A stretch of DNA of 64,000 bases from Thiomicrorhabdus lithotrophica (GTDB lineage Bacteria > Pseudomonadota > Gammaproteobacteria > Thiomicrospirales > Thiomicrospiraceae): positions 62,001 through 126,000 of the forward strand of contig NZ_CP102381.1 in the NCBI RefSeq assembly GCF_029201445.1, given 5' to 3'. This document shows positions 56,761 to 64,000 of this stretch, one piece after another; positions within the stretch are counted from its first letter, which is position 1; every line of letters starts with the position of its first letter. The translations under genes were made by a program, and so were the position numbers. The notes below the pieces were generated by a model. That model was not told the origin of the DNA and did no database searches. It worked only from the letters and a program-made list of their open reading frames with translations.

Positions 56761-57858
56761 TTATGGGTTCTTAGTTTTGGCAGGCTGAGAAGCTTGCGAT
56801 GGTTTTAGTAGTTTCTCTTGAGAGAGTTCATTTTGAATGGCTTTAATTTTCACGGGTACTCTAGCATTTACTTTCATCACCCCTTGGCTCACTACTAAAT
56901 CACCTTGATTTAGACCCGATAAAATTTCACTGTTCTTTGAACCAATTTCACCACTTTCTACAAGAATTTTTTCCGCTTTATAAAGGTTATCTTTGGCAGC
57001 CACAAGACGATAAACAAACTCTTTATCACCCAGCATGATCAAAGCCGTATTAGGAATCATAAGTTGTTTTTTATTTGGTAATTGTATTTGGGCTTCAACC
57101 ATCATATTGGTTTTGAGTAAACCGTTTGGATTAGGGATTAATGCCTGAACTTTTAATAAACGGGTATAGGATTGCAACCTTGGAGAGACAGCACTAATTT
57201 TGCCTTCAAAAGTCTGATTAGGATAAGCTTCCGAGTTTAGAGTAACCGTTTGTCCAATTTGAAGGTAGCTTAAAAAACGGTTTGGAATCGACATATCAAG
57301 CTTCATTTCGCTAATGTCATCTAGGCTGACAATAGGGCTGCCTTCTGTCAGGTTTGCCCCTATAGCATAAGAGGAAAAACCAAGTTGACCGCTAAATGGC
57401 GCTGTGATTTTACGATCCGCAATCGTCGCTTCCATAACCTTACGTTTAGCGATTGCAGTTCGCCATTCACGGTACTTTTCATCGACTAAAGATTGTGTAA
57501 CGGTATTGCGACTTACCGCTTTTTTGACACGTTGATACTGAGCTAGGGTCTCTTTTTCGAGGGCCATAGCTTCTTGTAAAGAAGCTTGCTCTTCAGTGTC
57601 GTTAAGAGTGAGCAATAAATCGCCCTTTGTTACCATTTGTCCAGAGTTGAAATAAATGGCTTTTATTGAGTCTGAGGCATTGGAAGCAATCTCAATGGAT
57701 TGTTTAGCTTGCAGTAAGCCGAGTGATTTAATTTCCTGGGGTTTTGATTCAATGGTAGCTTGGTAGGCAATGACTTCTACTGGTGGTTTAGCGTAAGTGC
57801 TACTGACCAACAAAAAAGTGGCTAAAAAAGATAAAAAAGTAAATTCAGAATTGCGCAT
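56761..57858 (-). CDS. RND periplasmic adaptor (membrane fusion) protein
   Basis: 365 residues. Signal peptide (1-23, ...SSTYA). The lipoyl/hairpin region (IEIASNASDSIKAIYFNSGQMVTKGDLLLTLNDTEEQASLQEA) and beta-barrel (ITAPFSGQLGFSSYAIGANLTEGSPIVSLDDI) follow the normal order, and it ends Lys/Ala/Pro-rich. It connects the RND permease to an outer membrane channel. Translationally coupled or nearly so with the permease gene. Downstream of the copper cluster, so the two may share transcripts. Confidence 0.92.
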   Translation of the reverse strand: MRNSEFTFLSFLATFLLVSSTYAKPPVEVIAYQATIESKPQEIKSLGLLQAKQSIEIASNASDSIKAIYFNSGQMVTKGDLLLTLNDTEEQASLQEAMALEKETLAQYQRVKKAVSRNTVTQSLVDEKYREWRTAIAKRKVMEATIADRKITAPFSGQLGFSSYAIGANLTEGSPIVSLDDISEMKLDMSIPNRFLSYLQIGQTVTLNSEAYPNQTFEGKISAVSPRLQSYTRLLKVQALIPNPNGLLKTNMMVEAQIQLPNKKQLMIPNTALIMLGDKEFVYRLVAAKDNLYKAEKILVESGEIGSKNSEILSGLNQGDLVVSQGVMKVNARVPVKIKAIQNELSQEKLLKPSQASQPAKTKNP

Positions 57859-57955
57859 TGCACTCTAACCATTATTCATAAAGTTACCTCGATTTTATGC
57901 GGAAACAGTAAGAATGCAAAGCGATTTGATGGTTAATTTATTGAGTTAGTATGGA

Positions 57956-58423
57956 TTAATTTAATCCTCCTCTATTTAACCAGGCCTGGTAGGTTTTATC
58001 AGACCAGAAGTTTTGAAAGTAAGCGATAGTTGAAGCCTGTTCTTCGGTACTGAGTTTGTGTTTAAAGGCCGGCATTTTTCCTCCTATTGGTGCGCCGCCA
58101 TTATGAATGGTGAACATAAGTCCTTTAAGTGGATGGTGCCAGGCATGTGCAGAACCATTTAAAGGGGGTGCAGGATAACTACCATCCTTAAGTTGTTGGT
58201 TCCAAGGTAGGATTAATCCTTGCGCTTTTTGCCCGTGACAAACGGCACAATTTTGCTTAAATACCTCCTTACCTTGAGAGATCAAATCAGTAGAATACCA
58301 GCGCTCCAATTTTGTTGTTTTCTCTGCTTGGCTAGCTGAGGATGCCTCAACATCTTTTTCTGAGCAGCCGCTAAGAAAGAGTGAGAGTAGTAATAAAGTG
58401 CCAAGTTTATATAAATAGAACAT
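57956..58423 (-). CDS. Class I cytochrome c lipoprotein of the copper cluster
   Basis: 155 residues. Lipobox LFLSGC near residue 20 marks a lipoprotein. One haem c site (NCAVCHGQKAQG, about 63) and the distal Met in GGKMPAFKHKLS (about 118) are present. It is a small periplasmic electron carrier. It follows copB on the same strand, 14 bases away, so it is likely part of the cop operon; it could take electrons from the multicopper oxidase step. A full ACCAGGCCTGGT palindrome encodes QAW near its end. Confidence 0.85.
   Translation of the reverse strand: MFYLYKLGTLLLLSLFLSGCSEKDVEASSASQAEKTTKLERWYSTDLISQGKEVFKQNCAVCHGQKAQGLILPWNQQLKDGSYPAPPLNGSAHAWHHPLKGLMFTIHNGGAPIGGKMPAFKHKLSTEEQASTIAYFQNFWSDKTYQAWLNRGGLN
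57979..57990. repeat. CAGGCCTG-family palindrome, 12 bp core
   Basis: ACCAGGCCTGGT inside the 3' end of the cytochrome c gene. Confidence 0.8.
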
Positions 58424-58437
58424 TTTATATAGCCCCT

Positions 58438-59157
58438 TTAAAACCAGAAACTTACGCCTGCCACTAAACTGGCCTCTTCATCTTCTGTACTAAAGTCAGC
58501 TGTGTTGCCATATTTTTTATGCCATGCAACACCGATATAAGGTGCAAACTCACGTTTAAATTCATACTTTAGGCGCAAGCCTAAAGCGAGCGATGAAAAG
58601 CCTGAGCCTAATTTCATTTCTGGAATATTGGCACTATAAGCTTCTGCTTCAAGCTCAGGAACTAATATCAAACGTTGAGTAATAAGGAGCTCCAGTTCTG
58701 TATTGGCTCTTAAGCCTAAATTACCATCACTATCCACCAAGGCATGAATGTCCGTTTCAAAAAAGTAAGGCGCCATGCCGGATAAGCCAATTACACCCCA
58801 GTTATGAGATTCTTCTTCATGCGTGTCGTAAGCCAAGCCAAGTTGAACATCCCAATAGGGTGCAATACCGTGACCATAGAGCAACATGTTTTCACTTTCC
58901 GTTTCTCCATCAACAGTTTCACCTTCAGACTTAAAGACAATACGCTGTATGTCTTTCATCACCCAAAAATCCAACTCCCATTTTTTGGGGTTATTCTTGG
59001 CATTACTAATCTCCAATTTATCCATAGTAAATTTAGTGACTAAGGGTTCATCCATCATGCCGGCATAGGCACTCTGATGAAAAACGAAGAAACTTATAAT
59101 CAAACCAAAAGCTACCAGGCCTGGTAACTTTTGCGCTGTTTTTGTATGTACTTTCAT
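58438..59157 (-). CDS. copB: Outer membrane copper resistance protein CopB
   Basis: About 239 residues. The second ATG (59157) is preferred, with AAGGA eight bases upstream; the ATG at 59163 is too close. Signal peptide ends ...HQSAYA. CopB features: YGHGIAPYWDVQLGLAYD, GLSGMAPYFFETDIHALV, ELELLITQRLILVPELEAEAYS, then the C-terminal YEFKREFAPYIGVAWHKKYGNTA...LVAGVSFWF. The Met/His-rich N-terminal repeats common in CopB are absent here; the neighbouring CopA carries such repeats instead. Outer membrane copper sequestration or efflux is the known role. Confidence 0.9.
   Translation of the reverse strand: MKVHTKTAQKLPGLVAFGLIISFFVFHQSAYAGMMDEPLVTKFTMDKLEISNAKNNPKKWELDFWVMKDIQRIVFKSEGETVDGETESENMLLYGHGIAPYWDVQLGLAYDTHEEESHNWGVIGLSGMAPYFFETDIHALVDSDGNLGLRANTELELLITQRLILVPELEAEAYSANIPEMKLGSGFSSLALGLRLKYEFKREFAPYIGVAWHKKYGNTADFSTEDEEASLVAGVSFWF
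59114..59125. repeat. CAGGCCTG-family palindrome, 12 bp core
   Basis: ACCAGGCCTGGT inside the signal-peptide region of copB (encoding Lys-Leu-Pro-Gly-Leu). Confidence 0.8.
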
Positions 59158-59194
59158 AATCATTATCCTTTTTCTTATTCTTAATTAGGCCTAT

Positions 59195-61234
59195 TTAAGC
59201 CACTATCACTTTTCTAAACATACCTGCCATGTGAAAGAGCATATGGCAGTGAAAGGCCCAGACGCCTTTGGCATCAACGTTTACTCTAAAACTGATACGT
59301 GCGCCTGGTTGAACCACAATCGTGTGTTTTTTGGGGAGATAGTTAAGGTCACCCGTCTCTAAGTCACTCCATAGTCCGTGCAAATGCATAGGGTGATTCA
59401 TCATGGTATTGTTAATGAAAGTAATACGAACGCGTTCACCGTATTTAAGATGAATTGGATCGGCTTTTGAATAGGGTATGCCATCAATAGACCACATATA
59501 ACGCTCCATATTGCCAGTTAGGTTAAGGATAATTTCACGGTCGGGCTTCGCGTCATGACGTGTTGGGTAGAGATTGCGTAAGTCGGCATAAGTTAATACC
59601 TTGCGGCCGTTATTACGTAAACCAACGCCAGGATCACTTAAACGATATTGCGCATCTTCAGCCCGCATATTGGTATGCGGCCCCCACTTGATTTTAGCCT
59701 GTTCAACAGGCCAGTCAGCCACCTCTTTATTGGCATCCACTTCAGACATATTGTGCATCGAATGATTCATGCCCTGGTGTTGAGAATGGTTCATCGAGGG
59801 CATGTCGTGATTCATGCCTTGGTGTTGAGAATGGTCTACCGCGGGCATGTCGTGATTCATGCCTTGGTGTTGAGAATGGTCTACCGCCGGCATGTCGTGA
59901 TTCATGCCCTGGTGTTGAGAATGGTCTACCGCGGGCATGTCGTGATTCATGCCTTGGTGTTGAGAATGGTCTACCGCCGGCATGTCGTGATTCATGCCTT
60001 GATGTTGAGAGTGATGCATTCCACCATGCATTGAGTGATCCATATCTTTCATATCCATTGCCATATCCGTATGACTGAGAATAGGTAGAGGATCCATTTC
60101 CGGAATCTCAGCTAAGACTTCTGCATCGGTTGTTAAGCTACCAATAGCATAGCCAGAACGGTCGATGGCTTGGGCAAAAATAGCATAGGCTTGCGCATCT
60201 TCAGGTTCGACTAGGACATCATAGGTTTCAGCTACACCAATACGAAATTGGTCAATTTCTACAGGTTGTACTAAGTTTCCGTCAGAGGCAATGACGGTCA
60301 TTTTTAACCCTGGAATATGCACGTCAAAAAAGGTCATGGCGGAGCTGTTGACAAAGCGTAACCTGACTTTTGCGCCAGGTTTAAACTGACCACGCCAATG
60401 TGTGGCTGGATTTGCACCATTCATGAGGTAGGTATAGGTTGATCCTGAAACGTCAGATAAATCACGGTCCATCATCGACATTTCATTCCACATTTTTCGT
60501 TCATTAAATGCCGCGGTAAAGCCTTTCTCCTGAATTTCGCTAAAAAAGTCACCTACCGTACGTTGTTTGTAATTGTAATAGTCAGGCATGCGCTTGAGGT
60601 TTTTAACCACATCAGCGGGGTCTTCATCGGTCCAGTCCGATAGTTGGATAAGGTGATCATATTGATAGTCGTAAGGGTCTTTTTCTTTTGGCAAAATGAC
60701 AATGGAACCGTACATGCCATTTTGTTCTTGGAAACCAGAATGACTGTGATACCAGTAGGTACCATGTTGTTGAACCTTAAATTTATATGTAAAAGTTTCG
60801 CCTGGCATGATTCCGTCATAAGTCAGACCTGGTACACCATCCATTTCAAAAGGTAAGATGATACCGTGCCAGTGAATAGAGGTCATTTCATCAAGATGAT
60901 TGGTTACATGCAAAGTTACCTCGTCACCTTCGCGCCAAATTAAGGTGGGACTGGGTAGCATATTGTTTACTGTCGTGGCAATTTGTGGGGTGCCAGTAAA
61001 GTTAACGATAGAGGTACCAATATCTAGCTGAAACTCTGTGCCTGAGAGAGTATTGGTTCGTGTAACAGTTGGTTGGTTGTTGATTTCACCAGGCATGCTT
61101 GCAAGTAGCTGACTTGGCGCAAAGCCTACGCCAGCCAGAGCTGAACTCATAGCCGCACCTTTAATAAAGGTTCGGCGAGATACATTTTGAGATTGAGTTT
61201 CTGTCAATCCAATCGTTGGTTTTTGAGTGTTCAT
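59195..61234 (-). CDS. copA: Copper resistance multicopper oxidase CopA
   Basis: 679 residues. Tat signal (SRRTFIKGAAMSSALAG, about 19-35). Copper ligands: HWHG (His121, His123), YWYHSHSGF near 164, HPMHLHG near 618, and HCHMLFHMAGMF near 664. Between domains 2 and 3 (about 400-495) lies a Met/His-rich insert built from tandem 15-residue repeats with MNHDMPAVDHSQHQG. The known role is periplasmic Cu(I) oxidation and copper binding. First or second gene of the copper cluster. Confidence 0.94.
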   Translation of the reverse strand: MNTQKPTIGLTETQSQNVSRRTFIKGAAMSSALAGVGFAPSQLLASMPGEINNQPTVTRTNTLSGTEFQLDIGTSIVNFTGTPQIATTVNNMLPSPTLIWREGDEVTLHVTNHLDEMTSIHWHGIILPFEMDGVPGLTYDGIMPGETFTYKFKVQQHGTYWYHSHSGFQEQNGMYGSIVILPKEKDPYDYQYDHLIQLSDWTDEDPADVVKNLKRMPDYYNYKQRTVGDFFSEIQEKGFTAAFNERKMWNEMSMMDRDLSDVSGSTYTYLMNGANPATHWRGQFKPGAKVRLRFVNSSAMTFFDVHIPGLKMTVIASDGNLVQPVEIDQFRIGVAETYDVLVEPEDAQAYAIFAQAIDRSGYAIGSLTTDAEVLAEIPEMDPLPILSHTDMAMDMKDMDHSMHGGMHHSQHQGMNHDMPAVDHSQHQGMNHDMPAVDHSQHQGMNHDMPAVDHSQHQGMNHDMPAVDHSQHQGMNHDMPSMNHSQHQGMNHSMHNMSEVDANKEVADWPVEQAKIKWGPHTNMRAEDAQYRLSDPGVGLRNNGRKVLTYADLRNLYPTRHDAKPDREIILNLTGNMERYMWSIDGIPYSKADPIHLKYGERVRITFINNTMMNHPMHLHGLWSDLETGDLNYLPKKHTIVVQPGARISFRVNVDAKGVWAFHCHMLFHMAGMFRKVIVA
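59766..60019. repeat. Tandem 45-bp repeat within copA
   Basis: Five full 45-base units start at 59766, 59811, 59856, 59901 and 59946, with a partial sixth at 59991. Units differ at a few bases. Alternating CCGCGGG and CCGCCGG variants in units 2-5 suggest a 90-base duplication. Each unit encodes one Met/His-rich 15-residue repeat. Confidence 0.93.
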
Positions 61235-61299
61235 TGATAAACTCCTAAATTTTAAATACAGTCAATCACAGCCAATAAGGTGTGAAGTTGTGTCAAAAA

Positions 61300-61740
61300 T
61301 TAAGAGTTAAAGAGAGGGGGGCGTTGCTCGGGGCTGATGGTTCTAGTCATTAGACTAGACGCTTTTGGAGTTAAAAGGGTCGCGTTTTCTACTGAAATTA
61401 AATCTATAGAGCCAGTTGTTTGAAAAACGGGAGCCACTGAGAAAACAATACAGTTTCCATCAGAGCAGTCTAAAGCACAAATATGCATTCCTTCTTCACA
61501 ACACAGCATGGATGAATGAGTTGATTGGGTTTGCTCTTGCACGCCATGATTCATCATCGCGTGATGATTATGTGGCATATCAGAATGACTAGCATTTATT
61601 TGATGATGCGTCATGCCTGTATGATCTGCATGTACTTGGTTAGATGAATCATTGTGCATCATTACTCCTTCGGCAAATACAGGCCGAATAATTAGCGACA
61701 AAGCTAATAGGGTGAGTAATAACGATTTAAATAAGTTCAT
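61300..61740 (-). CDS. Small secreted Met/His-rich protein of the copper cluster
   Basis: 146 residues. Signal peptide (about 1-23, ...IRPVFA). The next 60 residues are rich in His and Met (HADHTGMTHHQ, HNHHAMMNHG), followed by a Cys cluster (MLCCEEGMHICALDCSDGNC). No enzyme motif is seen. It probably binds copper in the periplasm, like the small proteins upstream of copAB in other bacteria. 65 bases upstream of copA on the same strand, so probably first in the operon. Confidence 0.75.
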   Translation of the reverse strand: MNLFKSLLLTLLALSLIIRPVFAEGVMMHNDSSNQVHADHTGMTHHQINASHSDMPHNHHAMMNHGVQEQTQSTHSSMLCCEEGMHICALDCSDGNCIVFSVAPVFQTTGSIDLISVENATLLTPKASSLMTRTISPEQRPPLFNS

Positions 61741-61814
61741 GAATATCAGAATTTTATGTTTTATTTCCCTACTAATTTACTCAAGTATTGTTGTTTATGC
61801 AAGAAAAACAAAAG

Positions 61815-61830
61815 TTACCAGGCCTGGTAA
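61815..61830. repeat. CAGGCCTG-family palindrome, 16 bp perfect
   Basis: TTACCAGGCCTGGTAA, in the gap upstream of the copper cluster and downstream of the GGDEF-EAL gene. Confidence 0.85.
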
Positions 61831-61911
61831 GGTTTTAAAGTGCTTATTAGGCACCAAGTATACTGAATTGAGCTATACGTTTGTATTGATACAAGGCCAT
61901 TAAAAACCAAT

Positions 61912-63903
61912 TTAGACGTTGAGTTTATGTACCAGTTGAATGAACTCTTTTTTAGGAATAGGTTTACTGCAGTAATACCCTTGATAGCATTGACATTGAA
62001 TAGAGCTTAAATAATCCAACTGTTCTTGGCTCTCAACTCCTTCAGCGACGACAGAAATATTAAGGTTTTCGGCCATTCTCACCATCGTATCTATGAAAAC
62101 ACTTCCAGAATTAGACCGGTAGTCATCTAAGAAGCTTTTATCTATCTTTAAGGTGTTGATAGGGAAAGTCTTTAAATAGGCTAACGAGGAGTATCCTGTA
62201 CCAAAATCATCTAATGAGATGCTTATCCCAATACCACGTATCTTTTTCAGCAGAGTAAGATGTTTTTCTGTGTCACCCATTAATACAGACTCCGTCACTT
62301 CAATATCTAAATGGCGTGGTTCAAAGTTTAATCTGTAGATTAAGTCATGTAATTCGGAGAAAAATTTGTCATGGCCGAACTGTATAGCGGAAACATTAAC
62401 GGAGACAGGTAGCGTAATGCCATACTGTTTTTGCCATTCAAGCTGGTCTTGCATCGCTTGCTGTAATATCCAGTTCCCTAAAGGGATAATTAAGCCAGTT
62501 TGTTCTGCAATGGGTATAAACTCTTTAGGAGATATAATGCCTTTTTTAGGATGAATCCAGCGAATTAGGCTTTCTACGCCCATTACTTTACCTGTTTTTA
62601 CGCAAGTTTTAGGTTGGTAATACATTTCAAATTCATGGTTTGCTAGGGCACGTTTAAGTTCTTGCTCCATGGCAATTTCAGAAATGATTTTTTGATTAAG
62701 TTGCTCTGTAAAGTAATGGACCTGGTTTTTGCCACGTTTTTTAGCTTCATACATGGCAATGTCGGCGTTTTTTAATAATGTTTGTGTTGTGTCACCATCT
62801 TTAGGATAAAACGCAACACCAATACTCGCGGTAACATTGATTGGTTGTTGGCGAACGAGTTGGGTTTTGGAAAGCTTTACAAGAACCCTATCTATGATGT
62901 GATTAAGCTCAAGATGGCTCTGATATTTATTGATAACCATGACAAATTCATCACCGCCAAAGCGAGCAATGATATCGTAGCCACGAACTTCTGATTGCAT
63001 TATCTCGGAAACATTGATTAACAGTTCATCTCCAACATCATGCCCTAAACTGTCATTAATGTTTTTGAAATTGTCGATATCAACAAACAGGAAAGCAAAC
63101 TCCGCATCTGCTCTGGAGGATTCTGCAATCAACCAAGTTAAACGTTCATTTAATTGATAGCGGTTAGGCAGGCCGCTTAAAGCATCCTTTCTTGAGGATG
63201 AATAGAGCGCTTTAGTTTCTTCTTCAAGGCGTTGAAAGGTTTGAACCATTGAGCTACGAATCGCTTCAAGCTCCTTAATTTTTAGAGCTTGTGGCACTAT
63301 GTCATGATAATAGGCAAACTTTCTAAGGCTTTCTAACGGCCTAATCAGACGAGAACGAAAAACCCAATACAGCAGTGCTGCAATCAAAATAGTTGGAAAA
63401 AAAGTGTAGAGGATGTAGGTATTTGTTGTTTGTGAAAAATACCCTTTTAACTCATAGTGATTTGGATAAAGGTAAATACTGAGATAGATGGGGTTGTTTT
63501 GTTCATAGACTTGAAAAGTAATTTGATGGACTTCATGGGCTAACAGTTGCGTAACTTTTTTTTCATCCATATTGGAGTGAACATGAGCATTGTGAGGGAC
63601 TCTTTTGATAGAGGGGTTAGTGCTTAATAACACTTCATGTTCTTTTGTGATAATCATCGCGTCGATGAGATTATTTTGGGCAACCTGGCGGTTAAAACGT
63701 GATTTGAAATTATTTATCGAATCGATGCCTTCGAGTTCTGTGGCTATTTGATAACTCGCTTCACCTAAAATTCGATGGAATTCATCAGTGATAATTTGGG
63801 CTTTAGTTTCTTGTTCGTTCAAATAATAAAAAGCAAAAGATGAATAAAGTCCAGCCACAATAAATAAAAACAGAAAAGCGAGGAAGCGATTAATGGTTAG
63901 CAT
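61912..63903 (-). CDS. Membrane GGDEF-EAL c-di-GMP enzyme
   Basis: 663 residues. Membrane helix (about 6-28), a periplasmic sensor (about 30-165), a second helix (about 168-185), HAMP-like linker, GGDEF (about 240-400) with intact RFGGDEF and DALSGLPNRYQL, and EAL (about 415-660) with ESLIRW in place of EALLRW but with NVSAIQF, EVTES, DDFGTGYSS, LKIDKSF and VAEGVES. Both activities are possible. Its ATG abuts the stop of the upstream gene with no gap, so it is translationally coupled to that gene. Confidence 0.92.
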   Translation of the reverse strand: MLTINRFLAFLFLFIVAGLYSSFAFYYLNEQETKAQIITDEFHRILGEASYQIATELEGIDSINNFKSRFNRQVAQNNLIDAMIITKEHEVLLSTNPSIKRVPHNAHVHSNMDEKKVTQLLAHEVHQITFQVYEQNNPIYLSIYLYPNHYELKGYFSQTTNTYILYTFFPTILIAALLYWVFRSRLIRPLESLRKFAYYHDIVPQALKIKELEAIRSSMVQTFQRLEEETKALYSSSRKDALSGLPNRYQLNERLTWLIAESSRADAEFAFLFVDIDNFKNINDSLGHDVGDELLINVSEIMQSEVRGYDIIARFGGDEFVMVINKYQSHLELNHIIDRVLVKLSKTQLVRQQPINVTASIGVAFYPKDGDTTQTLLKNADIAMYEAKKRGKNQVHYFTEQLNQKIISEIAMEQELKRALANHEFEMYYQPKTCVKTGKVMGVESLIRWIHPKKGIISPKEFIPIAEQTGLIIPLGNWILQQAMQDQLEWQKQYGITLPVSVNVSAIQFGHDKFFSELHDLIYRLNFEPRHLDIEVTESVLMGDTEKHLTLLKKIRGIGISISLDDFGTGYSSLAYLKTFPINTLKIDKSFLDDYRSNSGSVFIDTMVRMAENLNISVVAEGVESQEQLDYLSSIQCQCYQGYYCSKPIPKKEFIQLVHKLNV

Positions 63904-64000
63904 TTAAAGAAGGTCTCTAGTAGGGAATTCTATGCTATTCATTTTTTCAATCATTTCATCTGATAGTGTTTTGTTTAACCATTCAATATCGTTAAGAGCA
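63904..64000 (-). CDS. 3' end of an unidentified gene upstream of the GGDEF-EAL gene
   Basis: The open frame enters from the right edge on the minus strand; only the last 31 residues are present (ending ...EFPTRDLL). Stop TAA directly precedes the next ATG, as in an operon. Too little sequence to name the product. Confidence 0.6.
   Translation of the reverse strand, partial: ALNDIEWLNKTLSDEMIEKMNSIEFPTRDLL

Noticed and set aside
59766-60019. Regular tandem repeats that could suggest a CRISPR array
   Set aside because: Units are contiguous 45-base repeats without spacers and lie in frame inside copA, encoding Met/His repeats.
59648-60034. 128-codon plus-strand frame opposite copA
   Set aside because: Its repeats are the antisense reading of the copA Met/His repeats; there is no independent evidence of coding.
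61815-61830. The palindrome before the copper cluster as a copper-responsive operator
   Set aside because: The same palindrome occurs throughout the window, inside and outside unrelated genes, so a cop-specific operator role is not supported.
1-64000. Replication origin inside the window
   Set aside because: parS-like sites point to origin proximity, but there is no dnaA/dnaN/gyrB/gidA gene. I saw only one DnaA-box-like sequence (near 20211), so no oriC can be called.

Overview
This 64 kb window looks like part of the chromosome of an autotrophic, sulfur-oxidising gammaproteobacterium. My best inference is the Thiomicrospira / Hydrogenovibrio / Thiomicrorhabdus group (Thiotrichales). This rests on the moderately AT-rich composition, an ECF sigma system tied to DsrE-fold sulfur-type proteins, a glycolate salvage set as expected beside RuBisCO, a very high density of PAS/GGDEF/EAL/HD-GYP/chemoreceptor proteins, and metal and arsenic resistance clusters. 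No rRNA, tRNA, IS element, prophage or CRISPR array is visible. Five close matches to the chromosomal parS site (core TTTCACGTGAAA) at 321, 4232, 9835, 25666 and 41760 suggest the window lies in the origin-proximal ParB-loading region, although no dnaA gene or oriC is present.

Layout. 1-990: end of a flavin reductase and a secreted rhodanese, sharing a bidirectional terminator. 1183-2982: Na+/phosphate symporter. 3260-9182: arsenic cluster with a divergent arsR, then a secreted metallo-hydrolase, an ArsP-type permease, a cysteine-rich thioredoxin fusion, a catalytically altered ArsC-like protein, the ArsJ-type GAPDH and ArsJ. 9223-11828: YjbQ and oligopeptidase A. 11912-15704: an OprP-type porin and two periplasmic DsrE-fold proteins, divergent from an ECF sigma factor and a membrane anti-sigma factor whose periplasmic part also looks DsrE-like. 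15790-19314: LplT-like transporter and Aas acyltransferase. 19460-26758: six-gene MoxR/Bat operon. 26931-29933: PAS-chemoreceptor-receiver-CZB hybrid. 30338-35193: glcDEF and a divergent glyoxylate aminotransferase. 35306-45883: signalling genes (PhnD-GGDEF-EAL-CZB, PAS-GGDEF, HD-GYP regulator and hybrid histidine kinase), with cmoB lying between them. 45928-50175: cmoA, mltC, a CDF transporter, a NUC1-type nuclease and an ABM monooxygenase. 50252-53594: PAS-GGDEF-EAL and a CPA2 antiporter. 53654-61740: RND pump plus adaptor and a copper cluster (cytochrome c, CopB, CopA, a small Met/His-rich protein). 61912-64000: another GGDEF-EAL protein and the tail of an upstream gene.

Two signals stand out. 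First, the ECF sigma / anti-sigma / twin DsrE / porin locus looks like a self-contained envelope sensory system, possibly sensing sulfur or redox state, in which regulator and regulon share the DsrE fold. Second, the palindrome CAGGCCTG, usually extended to ACCAGGCCTGGT, occurs 24 times in genes and in gaps. That is far above chance, and the longest copies are perfect palindromes of 22-24 bp. Function calls are by reading protein motifs, without database searches.
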